From CALROG01 sp943369755 (GTDB lineage Bacteria > Pseudomonadota > Gammaproteobacteria > Burkholderiales > Burkholderiaceae_C): a DNA stretch of 45,890 nt. A program made the position numbers and the translations under genes. The notes under the pieces were generated by a model, which searched no databases, was not told the origin of the DNA, and worked only from the letters and a program-made list of their open reading frames with translations. Positions 40,454-45,890 of the stretch are shown piece after piece. Where the stretch lies: assembly GCA_943369755.1 (NCBI GenBank), contig CALROG020000034.1, positions 1 to 45,890 on the forward strand, read 5' to 3'. Each line of letters begins with the position of its first letter. Within the stretch, counting starts at the first letter, position 1.

Positions 40454-41326
40454 TTAGAGAACGTTGAGCGGAATCTTCAGATAGGTGCGCCCGTTGGCCT
40501 CGGCGGGTGGCATGGCCCCGGCCCGTATGTTGACCTGCACCGAAGGCAGTATCAGGTTGGGCATGGCAAGACCCGCGTCGCGTTTGCTGCGCATGGCCAC
40601 AAAGGCGTCTTCGGTCACACCATCGCGGATGTGGATGTTGCTGGCGCGTTGTTCGGCCACCGTGCTCTCCCAGGCGGGCTCGCGGGCATCGGGCGGGTAG
40701 TCGTGGCACATGTAAAGGCGGGTGTCGCCGGGCAACGCCATCAGGCCGCGCACACTCTTGTACAGGTGGTGGGCGTTGCCGCCGGGGAAGTCGCAACGCG
40801 CGGTACCCACATCGGGCATGAACAAGGTGTCGCCCACAAACACCGCATCCCCCACCTGATAGGCCATACACGCCGGGGTATGGCCGGGCACAGGCAGCGC
40901 GCGGGCCGTCAGGTCGCCAATGGCAAAGGCTTCGCCGGGCTGGAACAGGTGGTCAAACTGGCTGCCGTCCGGGTGGAACTCGGGCTCCAGGTTGAAGATG
41001 CCCTTGAACACGTTTTGCACATCGGTGATGGCTGCGCCAATCGCGATCTTGCCGCCCAGCTGTTTGCGCAGGTAGTGGGCCGCCGAAAGGTGGTCGGCGT
41101 GGGCGTGGGTTTCCAGAATCCACTGCACGGTCAGCGCCTTGTCTTTCACAAAGGCCATCAGGCTGTCGGCAGACGTGGTGCTGGTGCGGCCCGACTTGGC
41201 GTCAAAGTCCAGCACGGAGTCGACGATGGCGCAGTGGCCGCCATCGTGGTCAAACACCACGTAGCTCACGGTCCAGGTGGCGGGGTCGAAAAAGGCTTTG
41301 ATCTGGGCTTGCTTGGGATCGGTCAT
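40454..41326 (-). CDS. blh: MBL-fold persulfide dioxygenase-like hydrolase (Blh family)
   Basis: This 290-residue metallo-beta-lactamase-fold protein has the motif HAHADH (His74, His76, Asp78, His79), His149 in PVPGHTPACM, Asp166 in VGDTLFMPDVG and His208 in YMCHDYPP. The FPGGNAHHLYKSVRGL segment is typical of Blh/ETHE1-type persulfide dioxygenases that oxidise glutathione persulfide to sulfite. AGGAG precedes the ATG at 41326. It is divergent from bigR, with both genes reading out of one palindromic promoter region. It should detoxify sulfide-derived persulfides in the cytoplasm. Confidence 0.9.
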   Translation of the reverse strand: MTDPKQAQIKAFFDPATWTVSYVVFDHDGGHCAIVDSVLDFDAKSGRTSTTSADSLMAFVKDKALTVQWILETHAHADHLSAAHYLRKQLGGKIAIGAAITDVQNVFKGIFNLEPEFHPDGSQFDHLFQPGEAFAIGDLTARALPVPGHTPACMAYQVGDAVFVGDTLFMPDVGTARCDFPGGNAHHLYKSVRGLMALPGDTRLYMCHDYPPDAREPAWESTVAEQRASNIHIRDGVTEDAFVAMRSKRDAGLAMPNLILPSVQVNIRAGAMPPAEANGRTYLKIPLNVL

Positions 41327-41368
41327 GGAGAGCTCCTGTAAAACTGATCATTTAATTAAGATGATGAT

Positions 41369-41397
41369 AGTTTATTGACAAATAGATTGTTTGTCAA
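41369..41397 (-). promoter_or_regulatory. Promoter toward the persulfide dioxygenase gene
   Basis: On the - strand TTGACA (41397-41392) is followed by a 17-base spacer and TAAACT (41374-41369). It lies entirely inside the palindrome. Its -10 box touches the -35 box of the opposite promoter, so both cannot be occupied together. The leader to the ATG at 41326 would be about 36 bases. Confidence 0.75.
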
Positions 41398-41403
41398 TAA
41401 ACT
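41375..41403 (+). promoter_or_regulatory. Promoter toward the bigR operon
   Basis: TTGACA (41375-41380), a 17-base spacer and TAAACT (41398-41403) form a consensus-like sigma-70 promoter. It is the mirror image of the promoter on the other strand. Transcription would start near 41410, close to the bigR ATG. Confidence 0.75.
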
Positions 41404-41436
41404 ATCATCATTGCAAATGAAATGGAGCCGCCCACC

Positions 41437-41769
41437 ATGCCTGCCCAAGCTGAAATCTCAACCCCGCTACCCCTTGATCTGGAGGTGTTGCGCCAGTCTG
41501 CCAACGCCGCTTGCAGACTGATGAAGACCCTGGCCAACCCCGACCGCCTGCTGCTGCTGTGCCAGCTCAGCCAGGGTGAGATGAACGTGGGTGAACTGGA
41601 AGCCGTGGTGGGCATTGCCCAGCCCACACTGTCGCAACAACTGGGCGTGCTGCGTGATGAAGGTTTGGTCATCACCCGGCGCGAGGGCAAAAACATTTAT
41701 TACTGCATCAACAGCCCCCAGGCCATGGCCGTCATGGGTGTTTTGTATTCACAGTTCTGCAACCAATAA
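41437..41769 (+). CDS. bigR: BigR/SqrR-type sulfide-responsive ArsR family repressor
   Basis: This is a 110-residue winged-helix repressor. The HTH is around VGELEAVVGIAQPTLSQQLGVLRDEGLV, and the wing is ITRREGKNIYYCI. With the ATG at 41437 the Cys residues are at 26, 42, 90 and 108. The pair Cys42/Cys108 (spacing 66) coincides with the redox pair of characterised BigR (42/108) and SqrR (41/107), which form a di- or tetrasulfide under sulfide stress and release DNA. GGAG nine bases before 41437 supports this start over the ATG at 41422. It is first in an operon with pmpA, pmpB and sulP. Confidence 0.92.
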   Translation: MPAQAEISTPLPLDLEVLRQSANAACRLMKTLANPDRLLLLCQLSQGEMNVGELEAVVGIAQPTLSQQLGVLRDEGLVITRREGKNIYYCINSPQAMAVMGVLYSQFCNQ

Positions 41770-41792
41770 CCCCCTACACAAGGAGTAAGACC

Positions 41793-42224
41793 ATGACGAT
41801 CGACTGGAATAATTTCACCCCCTGGGCCGCGCTGGCTGGCGGCATTCTGCTGGGCCTGGCCTCAGCCATGTTTATCCTGGTCAACGGGCGCATCCTGGGC
41901 ATCAGCGGCATTGTGGGCGGCCTGTTGCGCCCCACAGCCGGTGACGCTGGTTGGCGCATCAGCTTTGTGCTGGGCATGCTGGCTGCGCCTTTGCTGTACA
42001 TGCTGGTGGCAGGCCCCGTGCCCGCCACGATTGACGCCGGCTGGGGCACGGTGGTGCTGGCGGGCCTGCTAGTGGGCGTGGGCACACGGTACGGCTCGGG
42101 TTGCACCAGTGGCCACGGCGTGTGCGGACTCTCGCGCCTCTCGCCCCGCTCGCTGGCGGCCACGCTGTCCTTTATGGGCGCCGGGTTTGCCATTGTTTTC
42201 CTGGTGCGCCACCTGTTGGCCTGA
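41793..42224 (+). CDS. pmpA: YeeE/YedE family membrane protein, N-terminal half type (PmpA)
   Basis: This is a membrane protein of 143 residues with about four helices. The family motif GVGTRYGSGCTSGHGVCGLSR (about 95-115) carries two Cys thought to handle sulfur species in related YeeE/TsuA thiosulfate transporters. It opens NNFTPWAALAGGILLGLASAMF, then LVNGRILGISGIVGG, as in the family. AGGAG lies 8-9 bases before the ATG. It pairs with the following gene to form a complete transporter-like unit; in BigR operons this type is linked to sulfide or sulfite handling. Confidence 0.92.
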   Translation: MTIDWNNFTPWAALAGGILLGLASAMFILVNGRILGISGIVGGLLRPTAGDAGWRISFVLGMLAAPLLYMLVAGPVPATIDAGWGTVVLAGLLVGVGTRYGSGCTSGHGVCGLSRLSPRSLAATLSFMGAGFAIVFLVRHLLA

Positions 42225-42262
42225 GTACCAGCCGTTCACTGATCCATTTGAGGAGTATTCGT

Positions 42263-42703
42263 ATGCAACACCGTGTGACTGAATTTTTGGTAGGCCTGCT
42301 GTTTGGTGTGGGCCTGATCGTGGCCGGCATGACCGACCCCAGCAAGGTGCTGGGCTTTCTGGATCTGGCGGGGACCTGGGACCCCTCCCTCGCATTTGTC
42401 ATGGGCGGGGGCATTCTGGTGGGGCTGGGTGCCTTTGCCACGGCCAAAAAACGCACCACAACGTTCTTTGGCGGGGCCATGCATCTGCCCTCCTCGACCG
42501 ACATCGACAAGCGCCTGATTGGCGGCGGCTTGTTGTTTGGTGCGGGTTGGGGCCTGGCGGGCTTTTGCCCCGGCCCTGCCATTGTGTCGATGGGTGCGGG
42601 CCAGCCCAAGGCGGCTGTATTTGTGGCCGCCATGCTGGCGGGCATGGCTGTGTTTGAAGTCGTAGAGCGTATGCAAGCGCGCAAGCCTTCCGGCGCACAC
42701 TGA
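42263..42703 (+). CDS. pmpB: YeeE/YedE family membrane protein, C-terminal half type (PmpB)
   Basis: This 146-residue membrane protein is the partner of PmpA. Features are VTEFLVGLLFGVGLIVAGMTDPSKVLGFLDLAG at the N-terminus and the Cys motif LFGAGWGLAGFCPGPAIVSMG at about 92-112. It has about four helices and ends in a short basic tail. The ATG at 42263 is preceded by AGGAG; in-frame sequence further upstream overlaps pmpA and looks non-coding. It should act with PmpA in sulfur compound movement across the inner membrane. Confidence 0.92.
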   Translation: MQHRVTEFLVGLLFGVGLIVAGMTDPSKVLGFLDLAGTWDPSLAFVMGGGILVGLGAFATAKKRTTTFFGGAMHLPSSTDIDKRLIGGGLLFGAGWGLAGFCPGPAIVSMGAGQPKAAVFVAAMLAGMAVFEVVERMQARKPSGAH

Positions 42704-42708
42704 ACCGC

Positions 42709-44427
42709 ATGCCCGTGACCCCACCCCGCTTCTCGCCCGCGTCTGCCTTGCCACAGTGGCTGCGCCAGTACCAAAAGGCGTGGCTGGCCGGTGACCTGAC
42801 TGCCGGGCTGATCGTCACGGTCATGCTGATTCCGCAAAGCCTGGCCTACGCCCTGCTGGCCGGCTTGCCGCCTGAGGTGGGGTTGTACGCCAGCATCTTG
42901 CCCATCGTGGCCTATGCCCTGCTGGGCTCCAGCATGACGCTGGCGGTCGGGCCGGTGGCTGTGGCGTCGTTGATGACGGCCAGTGCGCTGGCCCCCTTTG
43001 CCGCGGCCGGCACCACCGAATACATCGCACTGGCGGTGCAACTGTCGCTGATTTCTGGTGCCATGTTGCTGGCCTTTGGTGCATTGCGCCTGGGGTTCTT
43101 GGCCTACTTTTTGAGCCACCCGGTGATCAGCGGGTTTATCACCGGCTCAGCCGTGGTGATTGCGATCGGCCAACTCAAATATCTGCTGGGTGTGCGGGTG
43201 CCGTCGTCCTCCACCTGGGAGACGCTGCGCGGCCTGGTGCAGGCCCTGCCGCAGACCAACCTGACCACGCTGGCGCTGGGCCTGGGCAGCCTGGTCTTTT
43301 TGGTGGTGGCGCGGCGCTACCTCTGCGGCTGGCTGGTGCAATTGGGCGCGCAGCCCAAGGTGGCGGATCTGATGACCAAGCTGGCCCCCATGGCGGCGGT
43401 GATGGTGTCCATCGCCGTGGTGGCCCTGGGGCGGCTGGACATCAGCGCCAAGGTCAGCGTGGTGGGCGTGGTGCCACAGGGTTTGCCGCATCTGGGGCTG
43501 GCGTTGCCCGGCCTCACCACACTGGGCCAGTTGTGGCTGCCGGCCTTGTTGATATCGCTGGTGGGTTTTGTGGAGAGTGTGTCGGTCGCGCAGTCGCTGG
43601 CGCTCAAACGCCAGCAACGCATTGCCCCCAACAAGGAACTGCTGGGCCTGGGTGCGGCCAATGTGGCCAGCGCGCTGTCGGGCGGTTACCCGGTCACCGG
43701 CGGTTTTGCCCGCTCGGTGGTCAATTTTGCTGCGGGTGCCAACACACCGCTGGCGGGGGTGGTGTCTGCCGCGCTGATGGCGCTGGTGATTGCCTCCATG
43801 ACCGGTGCCTTTTACTACCTGCCCCACGCGGTGCTGGCCGCCACCATCATCGTGGCCGTGGCGTCGCTGGTGGACTTTGCTGCCTTGAAAGAAGCCTGGC
43901 ACTACGACCGGGCCGACGCCCTGTCACTCATTGCCACCGCTGTGGGTGTCATCAGCATGGGTGTGGAAGTGGGCATTCTGATGGGGGTGGCCTTGTCGCT
44001 GGGCGTGCTGGTGTGGCGCAGCAGCCGCCCGCACATGGCGGTGGTGGGCCGTGTGCCGGGCACCGAGCACTTTCGAAACATCGAGCGGCACGCTGTGGAA
44101 ACCGTGCCCGGCCTGTTGGCTCTGCGGGTGGACGAAAGCCTGTTTTTTGCCAACGCCACCGCGCTGGAAGAGCGCATAGAAGAGTTGATCCACCAAGACC
44201 CCACCGTGCGCCGGGTGCTGCTGGTGTGCTCTGCCGTCAATCAGGTGGACACCACCGCTCTGGGTGTGCTGACCGAGATGAACACCAGCCTGGCCAAACG
44301 TGGCATCACACTGGAGCTGGCCGAGGTCAAAGGCCCGGTTATGGACCGGCTGCAACACACCGCGCTGGGCCAGGCTTTGAAAGGGCGGGTGTTTCAGAGT
44401 GTGCATGCGGCGTTCTGCCGGCCCTGA
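42709..44427 (+). CDS. SulP family anion transporter with STAS domain
   Basis: This inner-membrane transporter has 572 residues. The SulP region at about 20-430 begins with KAWLAGDLTAGLIVTVMLIPQSLAYALLAGLPPEVGLYASILP, which is the family signature. The C-terminal STAS domain at about 450-565 includes LLALRVDESLFFANATALEERI and the core LLVCSAVNQVDTTAL. SulP proteins carry sulfate, bicarbonate or other anions. At the end of the BigR-type operon a role in exporting the sulfite/sulfate formed from persulfide, or in sulfate exchange, is plausible. It starts 5 bases after pmpB. Confidence 0.93.
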   Translation: MPVTPPRFSPASALPQWLRQYQKAWLAGDLTAGLIVTVMLIPQSLAYALLAGLPPEVGLYASILPIVAYALLGSSMTLAVGPVAVASLMTASALAPFAAAGTTEYIALAVQLSLISGAMLLAFGALRLGFLAYFLSHPVISGFITGSAVVIAIGQLKYLLGVRVPSSSTWETLRGLVQALPQTNLTTLALGLGSLVFLVVARRYLCGWLVQLGAQPKVADLMTKLAPMAAVMVSIAVVALGRLDISAKVSVVGVVPQGLPHLGLALPGLTTLGQLWLPALLISLVGFVESVSVAQSLALKRQQRIAPNKELLGLGAANVASALSGGYPVTGGFARSVVNFAAGANTPLAGVVSAALMALVIASMTGAFYYLPHAVLAATIIVAVASLVDFAALKEAWHYDRADALSLIATAVGVISMGVEVGILMGVALSLGVLVWRSSRPHMAVVGRVPGTEHFRNIERHAVETVPGLLALRVDESLFFANATALEERIEELIHQDPTVRRVLLVCSAVNQVDTTALGVLTEMNTSLAKRGITLELAEVKGPVMDRLQHTALGQALKGRVFQSVHAAFCRP

Positions 44428-44498
44428 GCGCCATGGTGAAAACTGTCCCGGCACGGCCCGGACCCGGCTGCACACAACACCAAAAAAGAGTAAATCAG

Positions 44499-44548
44499 GC
44501 CGTAGCCCGCATGGGTGTTGCGTGACCCACTATAAATTTCATAGCAAC
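44499..44548 (-). repeat. Dispersed ~50-bp repeat, copy 4
   Basis: It reads GGCCGTAGCCCGCATGGG, then TGCGTGACCCACTATAAA and TTTCATAGCAA. It aligns gap-free with 25101-25150. It lies in the 129-base gap between the convergent sulP gene and the hypothetical gene at 44557. The similarity to the other copy runs on into that gene's 3' end, to about 44608. Confidence 0.8.
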
Positions 44549-44556
44549 AACACGCC

Positions 44557-45159
44557 CTAAGCCAGCACCGCCAGGTAGGCTGTGCGGGTCTGCGCGGACA
44601 CGCTGCCCAGCACCTGCGCATACGGCGACTGGTGCCGGGCCACAAGCCGCGCCGATGCAATTGCTTTGGACTTGCAGAACCAGTGGCAACTGTGTTGCAT
44701 CAGTAGCAGCTCAGCCAACAGGGTGAAGGCCCTGTCACGCACCGGCTCTTGCCCGGCCGCCTGCACCGCACGGTGGATGCCTGCGGCATGCACCGCGAAC
44801 AGCTTGCGCAGGTCAAAGGTGTATTGCCCCAGCCATTGGGTGGCGCCCGGCAGGTACAAGGGCAACCGGCTCACCCGGGTGTGGCTGGCGTCCAGGCGGG
44901 CGAAGTCGATCACAAAGCGGCTGAACTCGGCGTCCAGCGCCAGCTCGGTTTGCTGCAAAAGACTGAACACTTGCTCGCGCCGCGCCGGGTCGGCCTCAGC
45001 CAGCGCACGCAAGTAACCCTGGGTCAGCGTCTCCATGTGCTTTTCGATCTGGTACCGGCCCAGTTGACGGGCCAGCAGCGCAATGCGCTGGCGTTGCTCG
45101 CGGGCTCGGTAAATCCAGCCGGCCGCAATCGCAAACATTAGCAAGGTGAAAAAATCCAT
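44557..45159 (-). CDS. Hypothetical protein with N-terminal membrane anchor
   Basis: This is a 200-residue protein with no recognised family. Residues 3-17 (FFTLLMFAIAAGWIY) form one membrane helix, followed by a basic segment (RAREQRQRIALLARQLGRY). The rest is helical, with conserved-looking blocks YLPGATQWLGQYTFDLRKLF and FTLLAELLLMQHSCHWFCKSKA. The helix followed by positive charges suggests a cytoplasmic bulk. The gene follows the nucleoside hydrolase after 29 bases, so they may form an operon. A copy of its last ~22 codons is found at 25142-25212. Confidence 0.75.
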   Translation of the reverse strand: MDFFTLLMFAIAAGWIYRAREQRQRIALLARQLGRYQIEKHMETLTQGYLRALAEADPARREQVFSLLQQTELALDAEFSRFVIDFARLDASHTRVSRLPLYLPGATQWLGQYTFDLRKLFAVHAAGIHRAVQAAGQEPVRDRAFTLLAELLLMQHSCHWFCKSKAIASARLVARHQSPYAQVLGSVSAQTRTAYLAVLA

Positions 45160-45188
45160 GCGTGTCCTTGGCGTTGGAGCCCACTGCG

Positions 45189-45890
45189 TCAGCCGCGCCG
45201 GGCCAGAGCGTGAAACAGGTGATTGAACACGGCGTCACGCTGCACCGCATGGGCCTCACGCATCAGGTGGCGGCCCGGGCCCGATACCCAGCGCTTGTCG
45301 CTCGTCAGAAGCGGTGTGCGCACCAGCTCGCTGGGCACCCACTCAGGGTTGACGAGCCAGGCAATGCAGATCACGTCCCAGATCACCCAGCTGTGCGGCT
45401 GCGCATTGGCCGCAGTTGAGTCCGTGCCCAGCATCGGCCACAGCGGGTTGTGGGTAAACAAGTGGTGCAGATAGTCCCCCATGGCACCTTGGCCCTTCAG
45501 GTAGCACTGCATTTCGGCCAGCGACAGGCGCAGCTGCGCGCCCACATGAAAGCCGGGCAAATACACATGCGGCACGCCGCTGTCCAGCAGCCAGCGGCTG
45601 GCGGCCATGTCTTGTTCCATGTTGAAGCTGTCGTTGACATGCGGCGCGTGGCTGGGGTAGCCACTGGTCCACACCACCACAATGCGCTCGGCAATGTCGG
45701 GGGCCAGCAGCAGCGCGCTGGCGATATTGGTCACGCAGCCCAGCGCCACCACGTACAGCGGCGCGCCGCCGGGTGAATGCTCGCGCGCCGTGGCGATCAG
45801 GTGGTCCACCGCCTCGCTGCGCAGCGCTTGTTGCGGCCCGGGCAAGTAGCCGGCGCTGCCGCGAAAAACCTTGCCCGCGTGCGGCAGGCC
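45189..45890 (-). CDS. Inosine-uridine nucleoside hydrolase family protein (5' part outside window)
   Basis: The reading frame is open from the window edge, so the N-terminus with the usual DxDPGxDDA calcium-binding motif is outside. 233 residues are visible. The block LYVVALGCVTNIASALLLAP fits the family motif LGPLTNLA. NDSFNMEQDMAASRWLLDSGVP corresponds to the family NxxAEFN-like block near the active site, here with Met-Glu-Gln. The C-terminal part contains SWVIWDVICIAWLVNPEWV, which carries the Asp seen in many members. The expected reaction is hydrolysis of nucleosides to base and ribose. The Ala-Glu to Met-Glu change makes the substrate uncertain. Confidence 0.85.
   Translation of the reverse strand, partial: GLPHAGKVFRGSAGYLPGPQQALRSEAVDHLIATAREHSPGGAPLYVVALGCVTNIASALLLAPDIAERIVVVWTSGYPSHAPHVNDSFNMEQDMAASRWLLDSGVPHVYLPGFHVGAQLRLSLAEMQCYLKGQGAMGDYLHHLFTHNPLWPMLGTDSTAANAQPHSWVIWDVICIAWLVNPEWVPSELVRTPLLTSDKRWVSGPGRHLMREAHAVQRDAVFNHLFHALARRG

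Larger units (their letters stand above)
41361..41411. promoter_or_regulatory. Perfect 22-bp palindromic operator for BigR
   Basis: Arms 41361-41382 and 41390-41411 are exact inverted copies separated by seven bases (TAGATTG). The sequence is strongly AT-rich in a GC-rich genome. It occupies the gap between the blh and bigR starts and overlaps both promoters, so BigR binding would close both at once. BigR being the binder is inferred from position and family knowledge. Confidence 0.85.

Overview
The window is about 46 kb of GC-rich DNA with closely packed genes. Both the gene content and the local order coaD - rsmD - hypothetical - two M16 peptidases - divergent ftsY fit a betaproteobacterium of the order Burkholderiales, most likely family Comamonadaceae (Rhodoferax/Polaromonas/Acidovorax-like). 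That placement is by recognition, not by a search. I saw no tRNA, rRNA, CRISPR array, phage gene or transposase gene. No gene-free stretch exceeds about 230 bases.

Layout: (1) 2-2110 is the C-terminal part of a filamentous-haemagglutinin-like surface protein with MBG/YDG domains. (2) 2308-10974 (+) is a tight eight-gene operon: a DppBCDF-type peptide ABC importer, its binding protein, an amidase, a TTC38-like TPR protein and a small alpha/beta hydrolase. (3) 10980-16913 is the housekeeping block (coaD, rsmD, a conserved hypothetical, an inactive/active M16 peptidase pair, and ftsY divergently). (4) 16984-20458 (+) is ynjBCD. (5) 20455-26625 is a mixed block: DUF2889 protein, STAS-like protein, YihG-like acyltransferase, an AT-richer pair of unknowns, MipA/OmpV protein, ankyrin protein and a membrane-anchored alpha/beta hydrolase. 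(6) 26701-27435 is an AraC regulator. (7) 27432-39423 (-) is a 12-gene catabolic operon, described below. It is preceded by a RutR-like TetR gene (39654-40370). (8) 40454-44427 is a sulfide/persulfide module: Blh-type persulfide dioxygenase, BigR, PmpA/PmpB (YeeE family) and a SulP transporter, arranged around a perfect 22-bp palindrome that holds two overlapping divergent promoters. (9) 44557-45890 (-) is a hypothetical protein and a nucleoside hydrolase cut by the window edge.

The most interesting unit is the 12-kb operon 39423->27432. In transcription order it encodes a flavodoxin-fold oxidoreductase, a CodA-like cytosine-deaminase-family amidohydrolase, a creatininase-family amidohydrolase, an NMT1/THI5-type binding protein with its ABC ATPase and permease, an FAD_binding_4 oxidase, a Rid-family protein without the usual catalytic Arg, a second and closely related NMT1-type binding protein, two paralogous Rieske oxygenases and an AtzB/8-oxoguanine-deaminase-like amidohydrolase. 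Most genes overlap by 4-14 bases. Two deaminase-type hydrolases, a ring amidohydrolase, a Rid protein, paired Rieske oxygenases and a pyrimidine-type importer suggest import and breakdown of a (perhaps N- or O-methylated) nitrogen heterocycle. A 29-bp palindrome with RutR-type half-sites lies upstream of the first gene.

A second theme is a roughly 50-bp dispersed repeat present four times. One copy encodes the signal peptide of an M16 peptidase. Another belongs to a ~110-bp duplicated gene tail.
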